Shown here piece by piece: positions 49,779 to 61,046 of a DNA stretch of 64,000 bases. Below the pieces are notes generated by a model. The model was not told the origin of the DNA and searched no databases. It saw nothing but the letters and a program-made list of their open reading frames with translations. How positions within the stretch are numbered: position 1 is the first letter of the stretch; every line of letters begins with the position of its first letter. The DNA comes from Haemophilus haemolyticus M19501. GTDB lineage: Bacteria > Pseudomonadota > Gammaproteobacteria > Enterobacterales > Pasteurellaceae. Where the stretch lies: positions 124,001-188,000 of the forward strand of contig NZ_AFQO01000007.1 in assembly GCF_000222025.1 (NCBI RefSeq), read 5' to 3'. The position numbers were made by a program, and so were the translations under genes.

Positions 49779-49802
49779 AACCCTAGTCAGACTAGGGTTT
49801 AT
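49778..49802. terminator. Bidirectional terminator mutT / DUF5339 gene
   Basis: AAACCCTAGT (49778-49787) pairs with ACTAGGGTTT (49791-49800) around CAG, flanked by A/T-rich DNA on both sides. It lies between convergent genes. Confidence 0.85.
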
Positions 49803-49826
49803 ATAACATCTATTGATTTTTTCAAA

Positions 49827-50090
49827 TTATTTCGGCATTGCAGCTTTCATTTGTTTAAGTTGCTCTGCCGCTTGATTACAAGCCTGATCCTGTGCCGCTA
49901 CGGGCATTGATGCAAATTGTTGTTTGCTTGATTCATATTGAGCTTTCATCGCATTTGCTTGCGCAGCTGGCATTGATGCTAAGAAAGAATCAATTTCAGC
50001 GAAATAAGTTTTACAACTTGCAGACAAATCAGCTGCAGAAGCTGAAAAACCAAATCCCATTAAAATAAGTGTAGCTAGTGTTTTTTTCAT
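49827..50090 (-). CDS. Small periplasmic protein (DUF5339-like)
   Basis: 87 residues. Signal peptide MKKTLATLILMGFGFSASA, then a short helical protein with two cysteines (LSASCKTYF and DQACNQAAEQL) likely joined by a disulfide, rich in Ala, Gln and Met. The sequence pattern matches a small Pasteurellaceae family of unknown function. Two adjacent ATG codons occur; the second (50090) is 7 nt from AGGA and is preferred. It stands alone between terminators and the holA end. Confidence 0.75.
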   Translation of the reverse strand: MKKTLATLILMGFGFSASAADLSASCKTYFAEIDSFLASMPAAQANAMKAQYESSKQQFASMPVAAQDQACNQAAEQLKQMKAAMPK

Positions 50091-50179
50091 CATGATATCC
50101 TCACGAAAGTTAATTAATAAAGTTATTGCCAAAGTGGCGACTTATTGTATCATTTTAGGGCAAAAAAAAACAATAGCAA

Positions 50180-51214
50180 TTACAAACAAATTTTTACAGA
50201 TAAATCAGCGAGTTTAATCCATACTTCATCGCTAAATTCTTGCTTAGCAAGACGTTCAATATTTGCAAGCTCCTGGATAATTTCGTAGAGCTTTTGGTAG
50301 GTTAAACGTTGAATCGCACTTAAAAAGAGCGGTCGGCGATTTTGCCAGATTTTTAGACGGTCAAATTCAGTCTTAATTTGTTGAATTGGAAGTTTTTCCG
50401 TTGTCATAATTCGTTGCTGTGGTTTGGTAAGTTCAAGCAACGTAAATAATTCTCGCTGTAGTGTGCGTAATAAAATAACAGGTTGCACATCTTCATCTTG
50501 TAAACCTTTTAAAATGCGTTTGGCACGATTTGCCTTTCCAACAAGCAACGCATCAATCCATTGAAATGGTGTAAAAATTGAGGATTGTTCGACGACGCTA
50601 ATGACACGATTATAGTTAAGTTTATGGTCAGGATAGAGCAAATCTAAAAGCTGCAGAGCTTGTTTGAGCGCAAGTAAGTTATTCTCATAACTGTAGCAAA
50701 GTTGTTGGATAGCCTCATCATCAGCGTCTAATCCCATCGCTTTGGTACGATTTTTTACCCAACGAGGAAGATTTTCAGCCGTAGGTGTTTGACAATTTAC
50801 AAGAATCGCACTGGTTTCATATTGGTTTAGTTCAGCAAACCATGCTTGGTTTTCATTTGCTTTTGTTAGTTTTGCAATTTGTAAAATTAGCAAGATATCG
50901 TCATGTAGAACCGAAATAAATTCTTGCAGATTTTTCTGTAAAAGTGCGGTGAAGTTTTCAGGTAAACTTAATACCATGACTTGTTTATTAAAAAACAATC
51001 CCATGGACTGACAGGATTCTATGAGTTGTGCCCAGTCAGTTTGGCTATCAATCTGGATGCTATTTTTCTCATCAAATCCTTTTTGGGTCACTGCTTTATA
51101 AATGGCATCTTCACTTTCACTTAGTAACAATGGATCTTGCCCTACCAAAAAGTAAACTTTGGCTAAACGTTGGGAAAGATGTTGATTAAGTTGCTCAGGG
51201 AAGATGCGATTCAT
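50180..51214 (-). CDS. holA: DNA polymerase III delta subunit HolA
   Basis: 344 residues. Clamp-loader subunit that opens the beta ring. The N-terminus RIFPEQLNQHLSQRLAKVYFLVGQDPLLLSE and the C-terminal collar helices (QNRRPLFLSAIQRLTYQKLYE) are typical of HolA. It starts one base inside the lptE stop (shared A), so it is coupled to lptE. The order leuS-lptE-holA is conserved. The uptake signal at 50942 is read Thr-Ala-Leu. Confidence 0.94.
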   Translation of the reverse strand: MNRIFPEQLNQHLSQRLAKVYFLVGQDPLLLSESEDAIYKAVTQKGFDEKNSIQIDSQTDWAQLIESCQSMGLFFNKQVMVLSLPENFTALLQKNLQEFISVLHDDILLILQIAKLTKANENQAWFAELNQYETSAILVNCQTPTAENLPRWVKNRTKAMGLDADDEAIQQLCYSYENNLLALKQALQLLDLLYPDHKLNYNRVISVVEQSSIFTPFQWIDALLVGKANRAKRILKGLQDEDVQPVILLRTLQRELFTLLELTKPQQRIMTTEKLPIQQIKTEFDRLKIWQNRRPLFLSAIQRLTYQKLYEIIQELANIERLAKQEFSDEVWIKLADLSVKICL

Positions 51215-51717
51215 TATTTGTTTTTCACTTGTTTTTCTAATGCAACCATTTTAGTAATGAGCTGACGCGCAGCTTGTTCCCGCATATCATTCCAAATTAA
51301 TTCTCGTTCGGCGGATTTAGCTAATGCTGCGCGAGAGTTATCAAAGAAAGTGCGGTTGACTTTTGCCGTGATTGGGTGGCTTTCACCATTCGCTAAACGA
51401 ACGCTTGCTTCCACTTCTAGCATTAATACTTTTTCAGCTTCGCGACCGCGTTTAAATACCGAAGCGACTTCATCATTTTCGCGGAATTTATTGATGCGTA
51501 AAACAGGAATGCCTTGAGTCGAATTGACGAGCTGAATATTGTTCGCTTGTAGCTGATTACGCATCGCCACTGACATTTCGCTGTATGAATCAGGGCTTTC
51601 AAATGTAAGAGTACGTAATTCTTGTGGAATTAATGTACCGTTTTGAAAATGCCAGCCACAAGCAGAAAGCGCGGTAATGCTTGCTACAATGAACAATGCT
51701 TTGATTGATTTAATCAT
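51214..51717 (-). CDS. lptE: LPS-assembly lipoprotein LptE
   Basis: 167 residues. Outer-membrane lipoprotein that plugs the LptD barrel for LPS export. The lipobox is LSAC with Cys20 (after [16 protein letters not shown]), then GWHFQNG. The motif [25 protein letters not shown] is typical. The frame opens 14 codons upstream, but AAGG near 51728 supports the ATG at 51717. Two hairpins lie between it and leuS. An uptake signal (51348) is read Asn-Arg-Thr-Phe. Confidence 0.94.
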   Translation of the reverse strand: MIKSIKALFIVASITALSACGWHFQNGTLIPQELRTLTFESPDSYSEMSVAMRNQLQANNIQLVNSTQGIPVLRINKFRENDEVASVFKRGREAEKVLMLEVEASVRLANGESHPITAKVNRTFFDNSRAALAKSAERELIWNDMREQAARQLITKMVALEKQVKNK

Positions 51718-51737
51718 AAAAATTACCTTTATTGTGG

Positions 51738-51808
51738 AGTGTATGAATTTAAAATCCATACACTAATAAAGATAGAATCTGTGAAATATCAATATTCCAC
51801 AGATTCTA
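51738..51808 (-). other. Two tandem hairpins in the leuS-lptE gap
   Basis: Hairpin A: TAGAATCTGTG (51773-51783) with CACAGATTCTA (51798-51808), extended by AATAT/ATATT inside after one mismatch. Hairpin B: AGTGTATG (51738-51745) with CATACACT (51757-51764), extended by AATT/AATT-like pairs. B ends 8 nt before the lptE ribosome binding site. A is followed by only a weak T tract. They may attenuate lptE-holA or set mRNA ends. Confidence 0.6.
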
Positions 51809-51812
51809 CGGA

Positions 51813-54398
51813 TTATGGTTTAACCACAAAATTCAACATTTTTAATGGAATATAGATTTCTTTAAGAATTTCTTTTCCATCAAGGAATTTTGCAACATTA
51901 GGATCTGCTTTGGCTGTCGCTTTAATTTCTTCTTCTAAAGACGTTGCAGGGACAGTTACTTTTCCACGAACTTTGCCATTTACTTGCACAACAATGAGTT
52001 TTTCATCTTCTACCATTGCGGCTTCATCAGCTTTCACCCATTCAGTGGTATCGATGTTGCTTTCATTTCCTAACTCTTGCCATAATTCAAAGCAGATATG
52101 TGGCGTAATTGGATAAAGCATACGAACAACTGCACTTAATGCTTCCGCCATGACTGCACGATCTTGATCGCTTTCTAAGGAAGCCTTAGTCAGTTTATTC
52201 ATCAATTCCATTACGGCTGCAATCGCAGTATTAAATGTTTGACGACGACCAATATCATCGCTCACTTTCGCAATGGTTTTATGTACTTCACGACGAAGTG
52301 CTTTTTGCGCGGCTGAAAGTGCGGTGATATCTAGGCTAGTTTTTGCTGGATTTTGTTGATATTGATATACCAAATTCCAAACACGCCCTAAGAAACGTTT
52401 AGCACCTTCTACGCCAGATTCTTGCCATTCAAGGGTCATTTCTGCAGGCGATGCAAACATCATAAATAAACGAACGGTGTCCGCACCGTATTTTTCCACC
52501 ATTTCCTGTGGGTCAATACCGTTGTTTTTCGATTTCGACATTTTGGTCATCCCAGTATGAACCAATTCTCGACCTTCAGGATCTGTCGCTTTAATGATAC
52601 GACCTTTCTCATCACGCTCAAGCGTCACTTGCGTTGGGCTCACCCAAATACGCTCGTTGGTTGGACTTGTGTAGTAGAACGCATCAGCAAGCACCATACC
52701 TTGACATAGCAATTTCGTTGCTGGCTCATCGCTGGTTACAAAACCTGCATCACGCAAGAGTTTGTGGAAGAAGCGGAAGTATAACAAGTGCATTGTTGCG
52801 TGTTCGATACCGCCGATATATTGATCCACCGGTAACCAATAGTTTGCTTCTTCCGCATCTAGCATGCCATTTTGATATTGTGGGCAAGTGTAGCGCGCGT
52901 AATACCAAGAGGATTCCATAAAGGTGTCGAAGGTATCCGTTTCTTTTAATGCTGGTGTACTATTGAAGGTGGTTTTAGCCCAGTTTGGATCCGCCTTGAT
53001 TGGGCTTTTCACACCGTCCATTACTACATCTTCAGGCAGAATAATCGGTAAATCTTCCATTGGTGCAGGCACCACATCACCGTTTTCTAATGTCAGCATT
53101 GGAATTGGTGCTCCCCAATAACGTTGGCGAGACACGCCCCAGTCACGCAAACGGTAGTTTACTTGGCGTTTTCCCACACCTAATTGTTCGAGTTTGTCCG
53201 CAATGCCGTTGAATGCCCCCTCGAAATCTCTACCGTCAAATTCTGCAGAGTTGATTAATGTGCCATGTTCAGTGAAGGCTTCTTTTGCTAAATCAATTTC
53301 TTGACCTGCAAGCGGTGCAATTACTTGTTTGATTTGCAAACCGTATTTATTGGCAAATTCGTAGTCGCGTTGATCATGTGCTGGCACTGCCATTACCGCA
53401 CCTGTACCGTAATGCATTAATACGAAGTTCGCTACCCAAATTGATAATTTTTCACCTGTCAATGGATGAATGGCAAATAAGCCTGTTGCCATTCCTTTTT
53501 TCTCCATTGTCGCAAGATCAGCTTCTGCCACTTTGGCATTTTTTGCTTCTTGGATAAAGGTGGCTAATTCAGGATTATTTTGAGCCGCTAAACTTGCTAA
53601 TGGATGTGCTGCCGCAATCCCTAAATAACTTACGCCGTAAAAGGTATCTGGACGCGTGGTGTAAACTGCTACTTTTTCGTTGGTATCTGCAACATCAAAG
53701 GTAATTTCTACCCCTTCAGAACGACCGATCCAGTTGCGTTGCATCGTTTTCACCATATCAGGCCATTGTGGAAGATTATCCAAGCCCCCTAATAATTGCT
53801 CGGCATAATCGGTGATTTTAATAAACCATTGTGGGATTTCTTTTTGTTCCACAGGTGTATCACAACGCCAGCAACAACCTTCGTGTACTTGTTCGTTTGC
53901 GAGTACGGTTTCATCGTTCGGACACCAGTTTACGGTTGAGGTCTTTTTGTACACCAAGCCTTTTTTATAAAGCTCAGTGAAGAACCATTGTTCCCATTTG
54001 TAGTATTCTGGTTTGCAGGTTGCGATTTCACGCTCCCAGTCGAAACCAAAGCCTAAAAGCTGAAGTTGTTTTTTCATGTAGGCAATGTTTTCGTATGTCC
54101 ATTTAGCAGGTGCAGTTTTGTTTTTGATTGCGGCACCTTCTGCTGGTAAGCCGAAAGCATCCCAACCAAATGGTTGTAATACGTTTTTGCCTAGCATGCG
54201 TTGATAACGAGAAATTACATCACCAATAGTGTAGTTGCGCACATGCCCCATATGCAGGCGACCAGAAGGATATGGGAACATAGAAAGACAGTAATATTTT
54301 TCTTTAGATTCGTCTTTGATTGCTTTGAAAACTTTATTTTCTGCCCAATATTGTTGAACCTTTGGTTCGATCATATCGGGGCGATATTGTTCTTGCAT
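51813..54398 (-). CDS. leuS: Leucyl-tRNA synthetase
   Basis: 861 residues, as in E. coli (860). Class I synthetase. The HIGH motif is in [19 protein letters not shown] and the KMSKS motif in [15 protein letters not shown]. Zinc cysteines lie in [10 protein letters not shown] and [13 protein letters not shown]. The CP1 editing domain contains [15 protein letters not shown] and [14 protein letters not shown]. The C-terminal domain ends in [12 protein letters not shown]. The uptake signal at 52317 is read Thr-Ala-Leu. Confidence 0.98.
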   Translation of the reverse strand: MQEQYRPDMIEPKVQQYWAENKVFKAIKDESKEKYYCLSMFPYPSGRLHMGHVRNYTIGDVISRYQRMLGKNVLQPFGWDAFGLPAEGAAIKNKTAPAKWTYENIAYMKKQLQLLGFGFDWEREIATCKPEYYKWEQWFFTELYKKGLVYKKTSTVNWCPNDETVLANEQVHEGCCWRCDTPVEQKEIPQWFIKITDYAEQLLGGLDNLPQWPDMVKTMQRNWIGRSEGVEITFDVADTNEKVAVYTTRPDTFYGVSYLGIAAAHPLASLAAQNNPELATFIQEAKNAKVAEADLATMEKKGMATGLFAIHPLTGEKLSIWVANFVLMHYGTGAVMAVPAHDQRDYEFANKYGLQIKQVIAPLAGQEIDLAKEAFTEHGTLINSAEFDGRDFEGAFNGIADKLEQLGVGKRQVNYRLRDWGVSRQRYWGAPIPMLTLENGDVVPAPMEDLPIILPEDVVMDGVKSPIKADPNWAKTTFNSTPALKETDTFDTFMESSWYYARYTCPQYQNGMLDAEEANYWLPVDQYIGGIEHATMHLLYFRFFHKLLRDAGFVTSDEPATKLLCQGMVLADAFYYTSPTNERIWVSPTQVTLERDEKGRIIKATDPEGRELVHTGMTKMSKSKNNGIDPQEMVEKYGADTVRLFMMFASPAEMTLEWQESGVEGAKRFLGRVWNLVYQYQQNPAKTSLDITALSAAQKALRREVHKTIAKVSDDIGRRQTFNTAIAAVMELMNKLTKASLESDQDRAVMAEALSAVVRMLYPITPHICFELWQELGNESNIDTTEWVKADEAAMVEDEKLIVVQVNGKVRGKVTVPATSLEEEIKATAKADPNVAKFLDGKEILKEIYIPLKMLNFVVKP

Positions 54399-54417
54399 AA
54401 AATCACCTTAAATTTTA

Positions 54418-54509
54418 ACCGCACTTTTGCAGCATTTTGACAATAGAAAACGTGGCATAGAATACCGTAAAATGGCATAAATTGATAGGGTATGAGACCA
54501 AAGTGCGGT
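54418..54509. repeat. Inverted uptake signals in the yggU-leuS gap
   Basis: ACCGCACTT (54418-54426) and AAGTGCGGT (54501-54509) face each other 74 bases apart in the gap between two minus-strand genes. Too far apart for a tight hairpin. The leuS promoter should lie between or near them. Confidence 0.8.
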
Positions 54510-54526
54510 GATTTTTTTCTTTGTTT

Positions 54527-54814
54527 TTACAATAGATTTTGAATTTCTTTTGGAATTAATTTGGGTTCAGGAATCCAAACTTGTTTGTGTCGGCTCAATT
54601 CCCCTTTTTCTAAAATAATACTGCTTTTGGGCACTTTGAAGGATTTACTTAAAAATTTCAATAAATGCGCATTTGCTTGACCATCAACAGGTGGCGCAGT
54701 AATGGTAATTTTTAATTCATCATCGTGAATGCCAGCAATATGATCTTTACTGGCTTTTGGCTGTAAGAATATTCTTAATCTAATACCGTCTTTATTTTGT
54801 TCAATCGCAGACAT
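54527..54814 (-). CDS. yggU: YggU family protein (DUF167)
   Basis: 95 residues. Small alpha/beta protein of the DUF167/YggU family: [39 protein letters not shown] and VILEKG-like [18 protein letters not shown]. No signal peptide. Molecular function is unknown; the family is widespread. It lies upstream of leuS on the same strand and divergent from uppS. Confidence 0.88.
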   Translation of the reverse strand: MSAIEQNKDGIRLRIFLQPKASKDHIAGIHDDELKITITAPPVDGQANAHLLKFLSKSFKVPKSSIILEKGELSRHKQVWIPEPKLIPKEIQNLL

Positions 54815-54966
54815 AAATTCTTCGTGTTACTTATTTTTCTTTATTATAAAAATGAATTATGTAAAAAATAAAGTGTGGATTAGGGCTCGCTAATTCATAG
54901 CAAGCTAATACAACTTATGATATAGTTCACAGCCGAATTTATAGGGATCTTTTTATAATAAAAATA

Positions 54967-55686
54967 ATGATAGAACTCGATCAAAACAATATTCCAAAAC
55001 ACGTTGCCATTATTATGGATGGTAATGGGCGGTGGGCAAAACAAAAAAATAAAATGCGTATTTTTGGCCATACCAATGGCGTATCTGCCGTTCGCCGAGC
55101 AGTAAGTTATGCTCGCCAAACTGGCGTGAATTTCCTTACACTTTATGCTTTTAGTAGCGAAAATTGGAATCGACCAGAGCAAGAAGTCAGCGCGTTAATG
55201 ACGCTTTTTATGCAAGCTTTAGATCGCGAAGTGAAAAAATTACATAAAAATAATATTCGCCTGAAAATTATTGGCGATGTATCTCGTTTTAGTGAATCTT
55301 TGCAAGAAAAAATTTCAAAAGCGGAAAATTTAACAGAAAAAAATACCGCACTTACGCTCAATATCGCTGCAAATTACGGTGGATGTTGGGATATTGTGCA
55401 AGCAGCAAAACAACTTGCAGAAAAAGTAAAAAATAATGAAATGAGCGTTGAAGAAATTGATGAAATTGCTTTTCAGCGTCATTTGGTTACACAAGATGAA
55501 CCACCAGTTGATCTATTGATTCGTACGAGTGGTGAACAACGAATTAGTAATTTTTTATTATGGCAAATCGCATATGCAGAACTTTATTTTTCCGATGTGC
55601 TGTGGCCAGATTTTGATGAGGCGGAATTTAACCGCGCCATCGCCTGTTATCAACAACGTCATCGCCGTTTTGGTGGGACAGAATAA
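54967..55686 (+). CDS. uppS: Undecaprenyl diphosphate synthase
   Basis: 239 residues. Cis-prenyltransferase that makes the C55 lipid carrier for peptidoglycan and surface glycans. Catalytic Asp18 lies in [38 protein letters not shown] and [20 protein letters not shown] are the other conserved regions. It is first of uppS-cdsA-rseP-bamA-skp-lpxD. No strong Shine-Dalgarno is seen (the leader is TTTTTATAATAAAAATA). The uptake signal at 55345 is read Thr-Ala-Leu. Confidence 0.96.
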   Translation: MIELDQNNIPKHVAIIMDGNGRWAKQKNKMRIFGHTNGVSAVRRAVSYARQTGVNFLTLYAFSSENWNRPEQEVSALMTLFMQALDREVKKLHKNNIRLKIIGDVSRFSESLQEKISKAENLTEKNTALTLNIAANYGGCWDIVQAAKQLAEKVKNNEMSVEEIDEIAFQRHLVTQDEPPVDLLIRTSGEQRISNFLLWQIAYAELYFSDVLWPDFDEAEFNRAIACYQQRHRRFGGTE

Positions 55687-55707
55687 TTCAATAAATGGAT
55701 TAAAATT

Positions 55708-56574
55708 ATGCTTAAACAACGAGTTTTATCAGCCATTGTGTTAATCGCAGCGGTGTTATGTGCGCTATTTTTATTCACGCCTTTTTATTTTGCCCTCGCG
55801 TTAGGTGCTGTGGCGACTTTAGGCGTTTGGGAATGGACCCAGTTTGCTCGCCTTAAACAGCCTTTAGCGCGTTTTTGTATTGCCGCTTTTTTAGGCGCCT
55901 TTATTTTTTTATGGCTCTACACTGAGGGCAACTATTTAGATGCCGGTCGTGTGTTTGAACAGCATCTTCAGCTTTTATTGATGAACGCTGTTGGTTGGTG
56001 GCTTTTAGCTTTATTGCTTGTGGTGAGTTATCCTAAATCAGCTAAATTTTGGTCTAAAAATCCTCTTTTACAGCTTTTATTTGCCTTTTCTACTTTAATC
56101 CCATTTATCGCTGGGGTATTGCGTTTACGTTTAGAACACTATACCCATGATCCTTATCACGGCTTATTTTTATTACTTTATGTATTTGTGCTTGTTTGGG
56201 CGGCTGATTCTGGTGCTTATTTTAGCGGACGAGCATTTGGTAAACGCAAACTTGCGCCAAAAGTTTCACCTGGTAAAAGTTGGGAAGGCGTTGTTGGTGG
56301 TTTAATTACAGCGTTAGTGCTTGCTTTTGTATTTATTCATTTCTCTGGCGATGCTTTAGTTGGTGAGCGAAATATCTCTGGATTTGTTATTCTTTCCGTT
56401 GCTACTGTTGCAATTTCAGTATTGGGTGATTTAACTGAAAGTATGTTTAAACGTGAATCCGGAGTTAAAGACAGTAGCCAATTAATTCCAGGTCATGGCG
56501 GTGTATTAGATCGCATTGATAGCTTGACTGCCGCGGTACCTTTTTTCAGTTACTTCTATTTCTTTGTGTTATAA
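55708..56574 (+). CDS. cdsA: Phosphatidate cytidylyltransferase CdsA
   Basis: 288 residues, about eight spans. Makes CDP-diacylglycerol for all phospholipids. The signature near the C-terminus is intact: KRESGVKDSSQLIPGHGG followed by VLDRIDS, with SPGKSWEGVVGG upstream. It lies 21 nt after uppS and 9 nt before rseP, in the conserved order. Confidence 0.96.
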   Translation: MLKQRVLSAIVLIAAVLCALFLFTPFYFALALGAVATLGVWEWTQFARLKQPLARFCIAAFLGAFIFLWLYTEGNYLDAGRVFEQHLQLLLMNAVGWWLLALLLVVSYPKSAKFWSKNPLLQLLFAFSTLIPFIAGVLRLRLEHYTHDPYHGLFLLLYVFVLVWAADSGAYFSGRAFGKRKLAPKVSPGKSWEGVVGGLITALVLAFVFIHFSGDALVGERNISGFVILSVATVAISVLGDLTESMFKRESGVKDSSQLIPGHGGVLDRIDSLTAAVPFFSYFYFFVL

Positions 56575-56583
56575 GGATTCTGA

Positions 56584-57915
56584 ATGTCATTTTTGTGGTC
56601 GCTAGGCTCTTTTATCATTGCTATTGCGGTATTAGTATCCGTTCACGAATATGGTCACTTTTGGGCTGCTAGAAAGTGCGGTATAAAAGTCCATCGTTTT
56701 TCAATTGGCTTTGGTAAGGTAATTTGGAAACGTATCGATAAGCACGGTACAGAATTTGCGATTTCAATGATTCCTTTAGGCGGTTATGTAAAAATGCTTG
56801 ATGGACGTAATGAAGCGGTTCCAGTTGAACAAAAGTCACAAGCATTTGACAGTAAAAGCGTATTACAACGCGCATTTGTGATTATTTCAGGTCCTTTGGC
56901 AAATTTTATTTTCGCGATTTTTGCTTATTGGGTTATCTATCTTTATGGAATGCCAAGTGTTAAACCTGTGATTGAATCAATAACTCCAAGTTCAATCGCG
57001 GCACAAGCTCACATTGAACCTAATACGCAAATTCTAGCGGTTGATGGCGAAGAAACTCAAGATTGGGAAACCATCAATATGCTACTTGCCACAAAAATGG
57101 GGGAGCCTAATGTTGAAATTACCCTTTCTCCTTTTGGTTCTAATATTGAACAACAGCGGACTTTAAATCTTACAAATTGGACTTTTGATCCTGAAAAAGA
57201 AAGTGCTTTTGAGGCATTAGGAATCATGCCTATGCGTCCTAAAATTGAAATGGTGCTTTCTAAAGTTGTTCAAGGTTCTCCAGCTGAGAAAGCAGGTTTA
57301 CAAATCGGTGATAAAATTTTAGAAGAAAATTTAACCGCACTTCCTTGGCCAGATTTTATAAAACAGGTCGAACGAGGCGAATCTTTTTCTATTAAAGTTG
57401 AACGTAATGGGGAAATGCTTGACAAAATTATCACGCCAGTGCGTAATCAGAGTGGAAAATGGTTTGTAGGTTTAAGCCCAACTTTCGTAAAATTATCTGA
57501 TGAATATCGTACAGAATTAAAATATGATATTCTTGACTCTTTGCAGAAAGGCATTGAAAAGACTGGCCAACTTTCTGTGTTAACCTTGAAGGTGTTAGGA
57601 AAACTAATTACGGGTGATTTGTCATTAAACAATTTAAGCGGTCCGATTTCTATTGCAAAAGGTGCTGGTGCATCCGCTAATATTGGATTGGTGTATTTTT
57701 TAAGTTTTATGGCATTGATTAGTGTTAATTTAGGCATTATGAATTTATTCCCATTGCCTGTATTAGATGGTGGTCATTTAGTTTTTTTAGCAATGGAAGC
57801 TGTTAAAGGAAAACCTGTTTCTGAGCGGGTGCAAGGCATCTGTTATCGAATTGGCGCAGCACTGTTACTAAGTTTAACGGTGTTTGCATTATTTAATGAT
57901 TTTTTACGTCTATAA
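56584..57915 (+). CDS. rseP: Site-2 protease RseP (sigma-E activating)
   Basis: 443 residues. Intramembrane zinc protease that cuts RseA in envelope stress. HEYGH (His21, Glu22, His25) lies in the first span. Two PDZ domains occupy the periplasmic part (about 115-300), and the third zinc ligand is Asp in [11 protein letters not shown]. Two uptake signals are read Lys-Cys-Gly (56674, right after the first span) and Thr-Ala-Leu (57334). It is followed by bamA after 19 nt. Confidence 0.96.
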   Translation: MSFLWSLGSFIIAIAVLVSVHEYGHFWAARKCGIKVHRFSIGFGKVIWKRIDKHGTEFAISMIPLGGYVKMLDGRNEAVPVEQKSQAFDSKSVLQRAFVIISGPLANFIFAIFAYWVIYLYGMPSVKPVIESITPSSIAAQAHIEPNTQILAVDGEETQDWETINMLLATKMGEPNVEITLSPFGSNIEQQRTLNLTNWTFDPEKESAFEALGIMPMRPKIEMVLSKVVQGSPAEKAGLQIGDKILEENLTALPWPDFIKQVERGESFSIKVERNGEMLDKIITPVRNQSGKWFVGLSPTFVKLSDEYRTELKYDILDSLQKGIEKTGQLSVLTLKVLGKLITGDLSLNNLSGPISIAKGAGASANIGLVYFLSFMALISVNLGIMNLFPLPVLDGGHLVFLAMEAVKGKPVSERVQGICYRIGAALLLSLTVFALFNDFLRL

Positions 57916-57934
57916 TTTATATAGGATACAATCG

Positions 57935-60313
57935 ATGAAAAAACTTCTAATCGCAAGTTTATTATTCGGTACGACAACGACTGTGTTTGCCGCACCTTTT
58001 GTGGCAAAAGATATTCGCGTGGATGGTGTTCAAGGTGACTTAGAACAACAAATCCGAGCAAGTCTACCTGTTCGTGCCGGTCAGCGTGTGACTGACAATG
58101 ATGTGGCTAATATTGTCCGCTCTTTATTCGTAAGTGGTCGATTCGATGATGTGAATGCGCATCAAGAAGGCGATGTGCTTGTTGTTAGCGTTGTGGCTAA
58201 ATCGATCATTTCAGATGTTAAAATCAAAGGTAACTCTGTTATTCCAACCGAAGCACTTAAACAAAACTTAGATGCTAACGGGTTTAAAGTTGGCGATGTT
58301 TTAATTCGAGAAAAATTAAATGAATTTGCCAAAAGTGTAAAAGAGCACTATGCAAGCGTAGGTCGCTATAACGCAACAGTTGAACCTATTGTCAATACAT
58401 TACCAAATAATCGTGCTGAAATTTTAATTCAGATCAATGAAGATGATACTGCAAAATTAGCATCATTAACTTTCAATGGTAATGAATCTGTTAGTAGCAG
58501 CACGTTGCAAGAGCAAATGGAATTACAACCTGATTCTTGGTGGAAATTATGGGGTAATAAATTTGAAGGTGCTCAGTTCGAGAAAGATTTACAGTCAATT
58601 CGTGATTATTATTTAAACAATGGTTATGCCAAAGCACAAATCACTAAAACTGATGTTCAGCTAAATGATGAAAAAACGAAAGTGAATGTAACCATTGATG
58701 TAAATGAAGGTTTACAGTATGACCTTCGTAGTGCTCGTATAGTTGGTAATGTGGGCGGTATGGCTTCTGAACTTGAACCTTTGCTTTCTTCATTACATTT
58801 AAATGATACTTTCCGTCGCAGCGATATCGCCGATGTTGAAAATGCTATTAAAGCAAAATTGGGTGAACGTGGTTACGGTAGTGCAACGGTGAATGCAGTA
58901 CCTGATTTTGATGATGCGAATAAAACCTTAGCAATTACTTTTGTTGTTGATGCTGGTCGACGTTTAACTGTTCGTCAACTACGCTTTGAAGGAAATACTG
59001 TTTCAGCAGATAGTACTTTACGTCAAGAAATGCGCCAACAAGAAGGGGCGTGGTATAACTCGCAATTAGTTGAGTTAGGTAAAATCCGTTTAGATCGTAC
59101 AGGATTCTTCGAAACCGTAGAAAATCGAATTGATCCTGTAAAAGGCACTGATGACGAAGTAGATGTGGTGTATAAAGTTAAAGAGCGTAATACAGGTAGT
59201 ATCAACTTTGGTATTGGTTACGGTACAGAAAGTGGTATTAGCTATCAAGCTAGTGTTAAACAAGATAATTTCTTGGGAACAGGGGCAGCAGTAAGTATAG
59301 CTGGTACGAAAAATGATTATGGTACGAGTGTCAATTTGGGTTATACCGAACCTTATTTTACTAAAGATGGCGTAAGTCTTGGTGGAAATGTTTTCTTTGA
59401 AAACTATGATAACTCTAAAAGTGATACATCTTCTAATTATAAACGTACGACTTACGGTGGTAATGTCACTTTAGGTTTCCCTGTAAATGAAAATAACTCT
59501 TACTATGTTGGATTAGGTTATACTTATAATAAGATCAGTAACTTTGCTCCAGAATATAACCGTAAATTATATCTTGATTCCATGAATTTTAATGGAAATT
59601 CAATCAAAACCAGTGACTTTGATTTTTCTTTTGGTTGGAACTATAACAGCCTTAATAGGGGATATTTCCCAACTAAAGGGGTAAAAGCAAGTCTTGGTGG
59701 ACGAGTTACAATTCCAGGTTCGGATAACAAATACTACAAACTAAGTGCAGATGTACAAGGTTTCTATCCATTAGACAGAGATCACCGTTGGGTTATATCT
59801 GCAAAAGCATCTGCAGGATATGCAAATGGTTTTGGAAACAAGCGTTTACCGTTCTATCAAACTTATACAGCTGGTGGTATCGGTTCATTACGTGGTTTTG
59901 CTTATGGTAGTATTGGACCTAACGCAATTTATGCCGATCAAGATGGTAAATTTAATAAGATAAGTTCTGATGTGATTGGTGGTAATGCAATCACAACTGC
60001 GAGCGCAGAACTTATTGTACCAACACCGTTTGTGAGCGATAAGAGCCAAAATACAGTCCGAACTTCCTTATTTGTTGATGCGGCAAGTGTTTGGAATACT
60101 AAATGGAAATCGGATAAGAGTGGGCTAGATAACAATGTATTGAAAAGCTTACCCGATTATGGAAAAGTTAGTCGTGTTCGTGCCTCTGCGGGTGTAGGCT
60201 TCCAATGGCAATCCCCTATTGGGCCATTGGTATTCTCTTATGCCAAACCGATTAAAAAATATGAAAATGATGATGTAGAACAATTCCAATTTAGTATTGG
60301 TGGTTCTTTCTAA
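57935..60313 (+). CDS. bamA: Outer-membrane assembly protein BamA (D15 antigen)
   Basis: 792 residues. Core of the BAM complex that inserts beta-barrel proteins; known in Haemophilus as the protective antigen D15. The signal peptide [19 protein letters not shown] is followed by five POTRA domains (about 23-420) and a 16-strand barrel. [16 protein letters not shown] holds the conserved lid-loop RGF. The C-terminal strand ends FSIGGSF with the terminal aromatic residue. The frame opens upstream, but the ATG at 57935 with AGGA is clear. No uptake signal in 2.4 kb. Confidence 0.97.
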   Translation: MKKLLIASLLFGTTTTVFAAPFVAKDIRVDGVQGDLEQQIRASLPVRAGQRVTDNDVANIVRSLFVSGRFDDVNAHQEGDVLVVSVVAKSIISDVKIKGNSVIPTEALKQNLDANGFKVGDVLIREKLNEFAKSVKEHYASVGRYNATVEPIVNTLPNNRAEILIQINEDDTAKLASLTFNGNESVSSSTLQEQMELQPDSWWKLWGNKFEGAQFEKDLQSIRDYYLNNGYAKAQITKTDVQLNDEKTKVNVTIDVNEGLQYDLRSARIVGNVGGMASELEPLLSSLHLNDTFRRSDIADVENAIKAKLGERGYGSATVNAVPDFDDANKTLAITFVVDAGRRLTVRQLRFEGNTVSADSTLRQEMRQQEGAWYNSQLVELGKIRLDRTGFFETVENRIDPVKGTDDEVDVVYKVKERNTGSINFGIGYGTESGISYQASVKQDNFLGTGAAVSIAGTKNDYGTSVNLGYTEPYFTKDGVSLGGNVFFENYDNSKSDTSSNYKRTTYGGNVTLGFPVNENNSYYVGLGYTYNKISNFAPEYNRKLYLDSMNFNGNSIKTSDFDFSFGWNYNSLNRGYFPTKGVKASLGGRVTIPGSDNKYYKLSADVQGFYPLDRDHRWVISAKASAGYANGFGNKRLPFYQTYTAGGIGSLRGFAYGSIGPNAIYADQDGKFNKISSDVIGGNAITTASAELIVPTPFVSDKSQNTVRTSLFVDAASVWNTKWKSDKSGLDNNVLKSLPDYGKVSRVRASAGVGFQWQSPIGPLVFSYAKPIKKYENDDVEQFQFSIGGSF

Positions 60314-60355
60314 TTAGATTGAACTTTTTTCATCATTCGAATGTCAAAGATAGCA

Positions 60356-60384
60356 TTCTCTGCCTAATTTTGTTAGGCAGAGAA
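60356..60384 (+). other. Strong hairpin without T tract, bamA-skp gap
   Basis: TTCTCTGCCTAA (60356-60367) pairs perfectly with TTAGGCAGAGAA (60373-60384), loop TTTTG, then AATACTAAA. Lack of a T run argues against a simple terminator. A processing or stabilising structure that sets the bamA:skp ratio is more likely. Confidence 0.7.
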
Positions 60385-60425
60385 AATACTAAACTAACCA
60401 CAATTTAATTAAGGATCTTTATCAA

Positions 60426-61034
60426 ATGAAAAACATCGCAAAAGTAACCGCACTTGCTTTAGGTATCGCACTTGCTTCAGGCTATGCTGTAGCTGAAGAA
60501 AAAATTGCTTTCATTAATGCAGGTTATATTTTTCAACATCACCCAGACCGTCAAGCTGTAGCGGATAAACTCGATGCTGAATTTAAACCTGTAGCTGAAA
60601 AATTAGCAGCAAGCAAAAAAGAAGTTGATGATAAAATTGCAGCTGCTCGTAAAAAAGTAGAAGCAAAAGTTGCGGCTTTAGAAAAAGATGCACCTCGCCT
60701 ACGTCAAGCAGATATTCAAAAACGCCAAGAAGAAATTAATAAATTAAGCGCGGCTGAAGATGCTGAATTACAAAAATTGATGCAAGAACAAGATAAAAAA
60801 GTTCAAGAATTCCAAGCGCAAAATGAAAAACGTCAAGCAGAAGAGCGTGGTAAATTATTAGATAGTATTCAAACTGCGACAAATAATTTAGCAAAAGCGA
60901 AAGGTTATACTTATGTGCTTGATGCAAATTCAGTTGTATTTGCGGTAGAGGGTAAAGACATCACAGAAGAAGTGTTAAAATCTATTCCTGCTAGTGAAAA
61001 AGTAGCACCTTCTAAAGCAGAAGAGAAAAAATAA
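60426..61034 (+). CDS. skp: Periplasmic chaperone Skp (OmpH)
   Basis: 202 residues, longer than E. coli Skp (161). Trimeric holdase for outer-membrane proteins on their way to BamA. Signal peptide MKNIAKVTALALGIALASG ends near AVAEE. The long coiled-coil tentacles are seen as heptads rich in Ala, Lys, Glu and Gln (about 45-150). YTYVLDANSVVFAVEGKDI is the beta body. The uptake signal at 60447 encodes Thr-Ala-Leu in the signal peptide. An AAGGATC ribosome binding site precedes the ATG. Confidence 0.95.
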   Translation: MKNIAKVTALALGIALASGYAVAEEKIAFINAGYIFQHHPDRQAVADKLDAEFKPVAEKLAASKKEVDDKIAAARKKVEAKVAALEKDAPRLRQADIQKRQEEINKLSAAEDAELQKLMQEQDKKVQEFQAQNEKRQAEERGKLLDSIQTATNNLAKAKGYTYVLDANSVVFAVEGKDITEEVLKSIPASEKVAPSKAEEKK

Positions 61035-61046
61035 TAGGTTCTCATA

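Noticed and set aside
54895-55182. 95-codon reading frame on the minus strand with Cys/His-rich product
   Set aside because: Overlaps the uppS start on the other strand, including its catalytic motif, and has no ribosome binding site.
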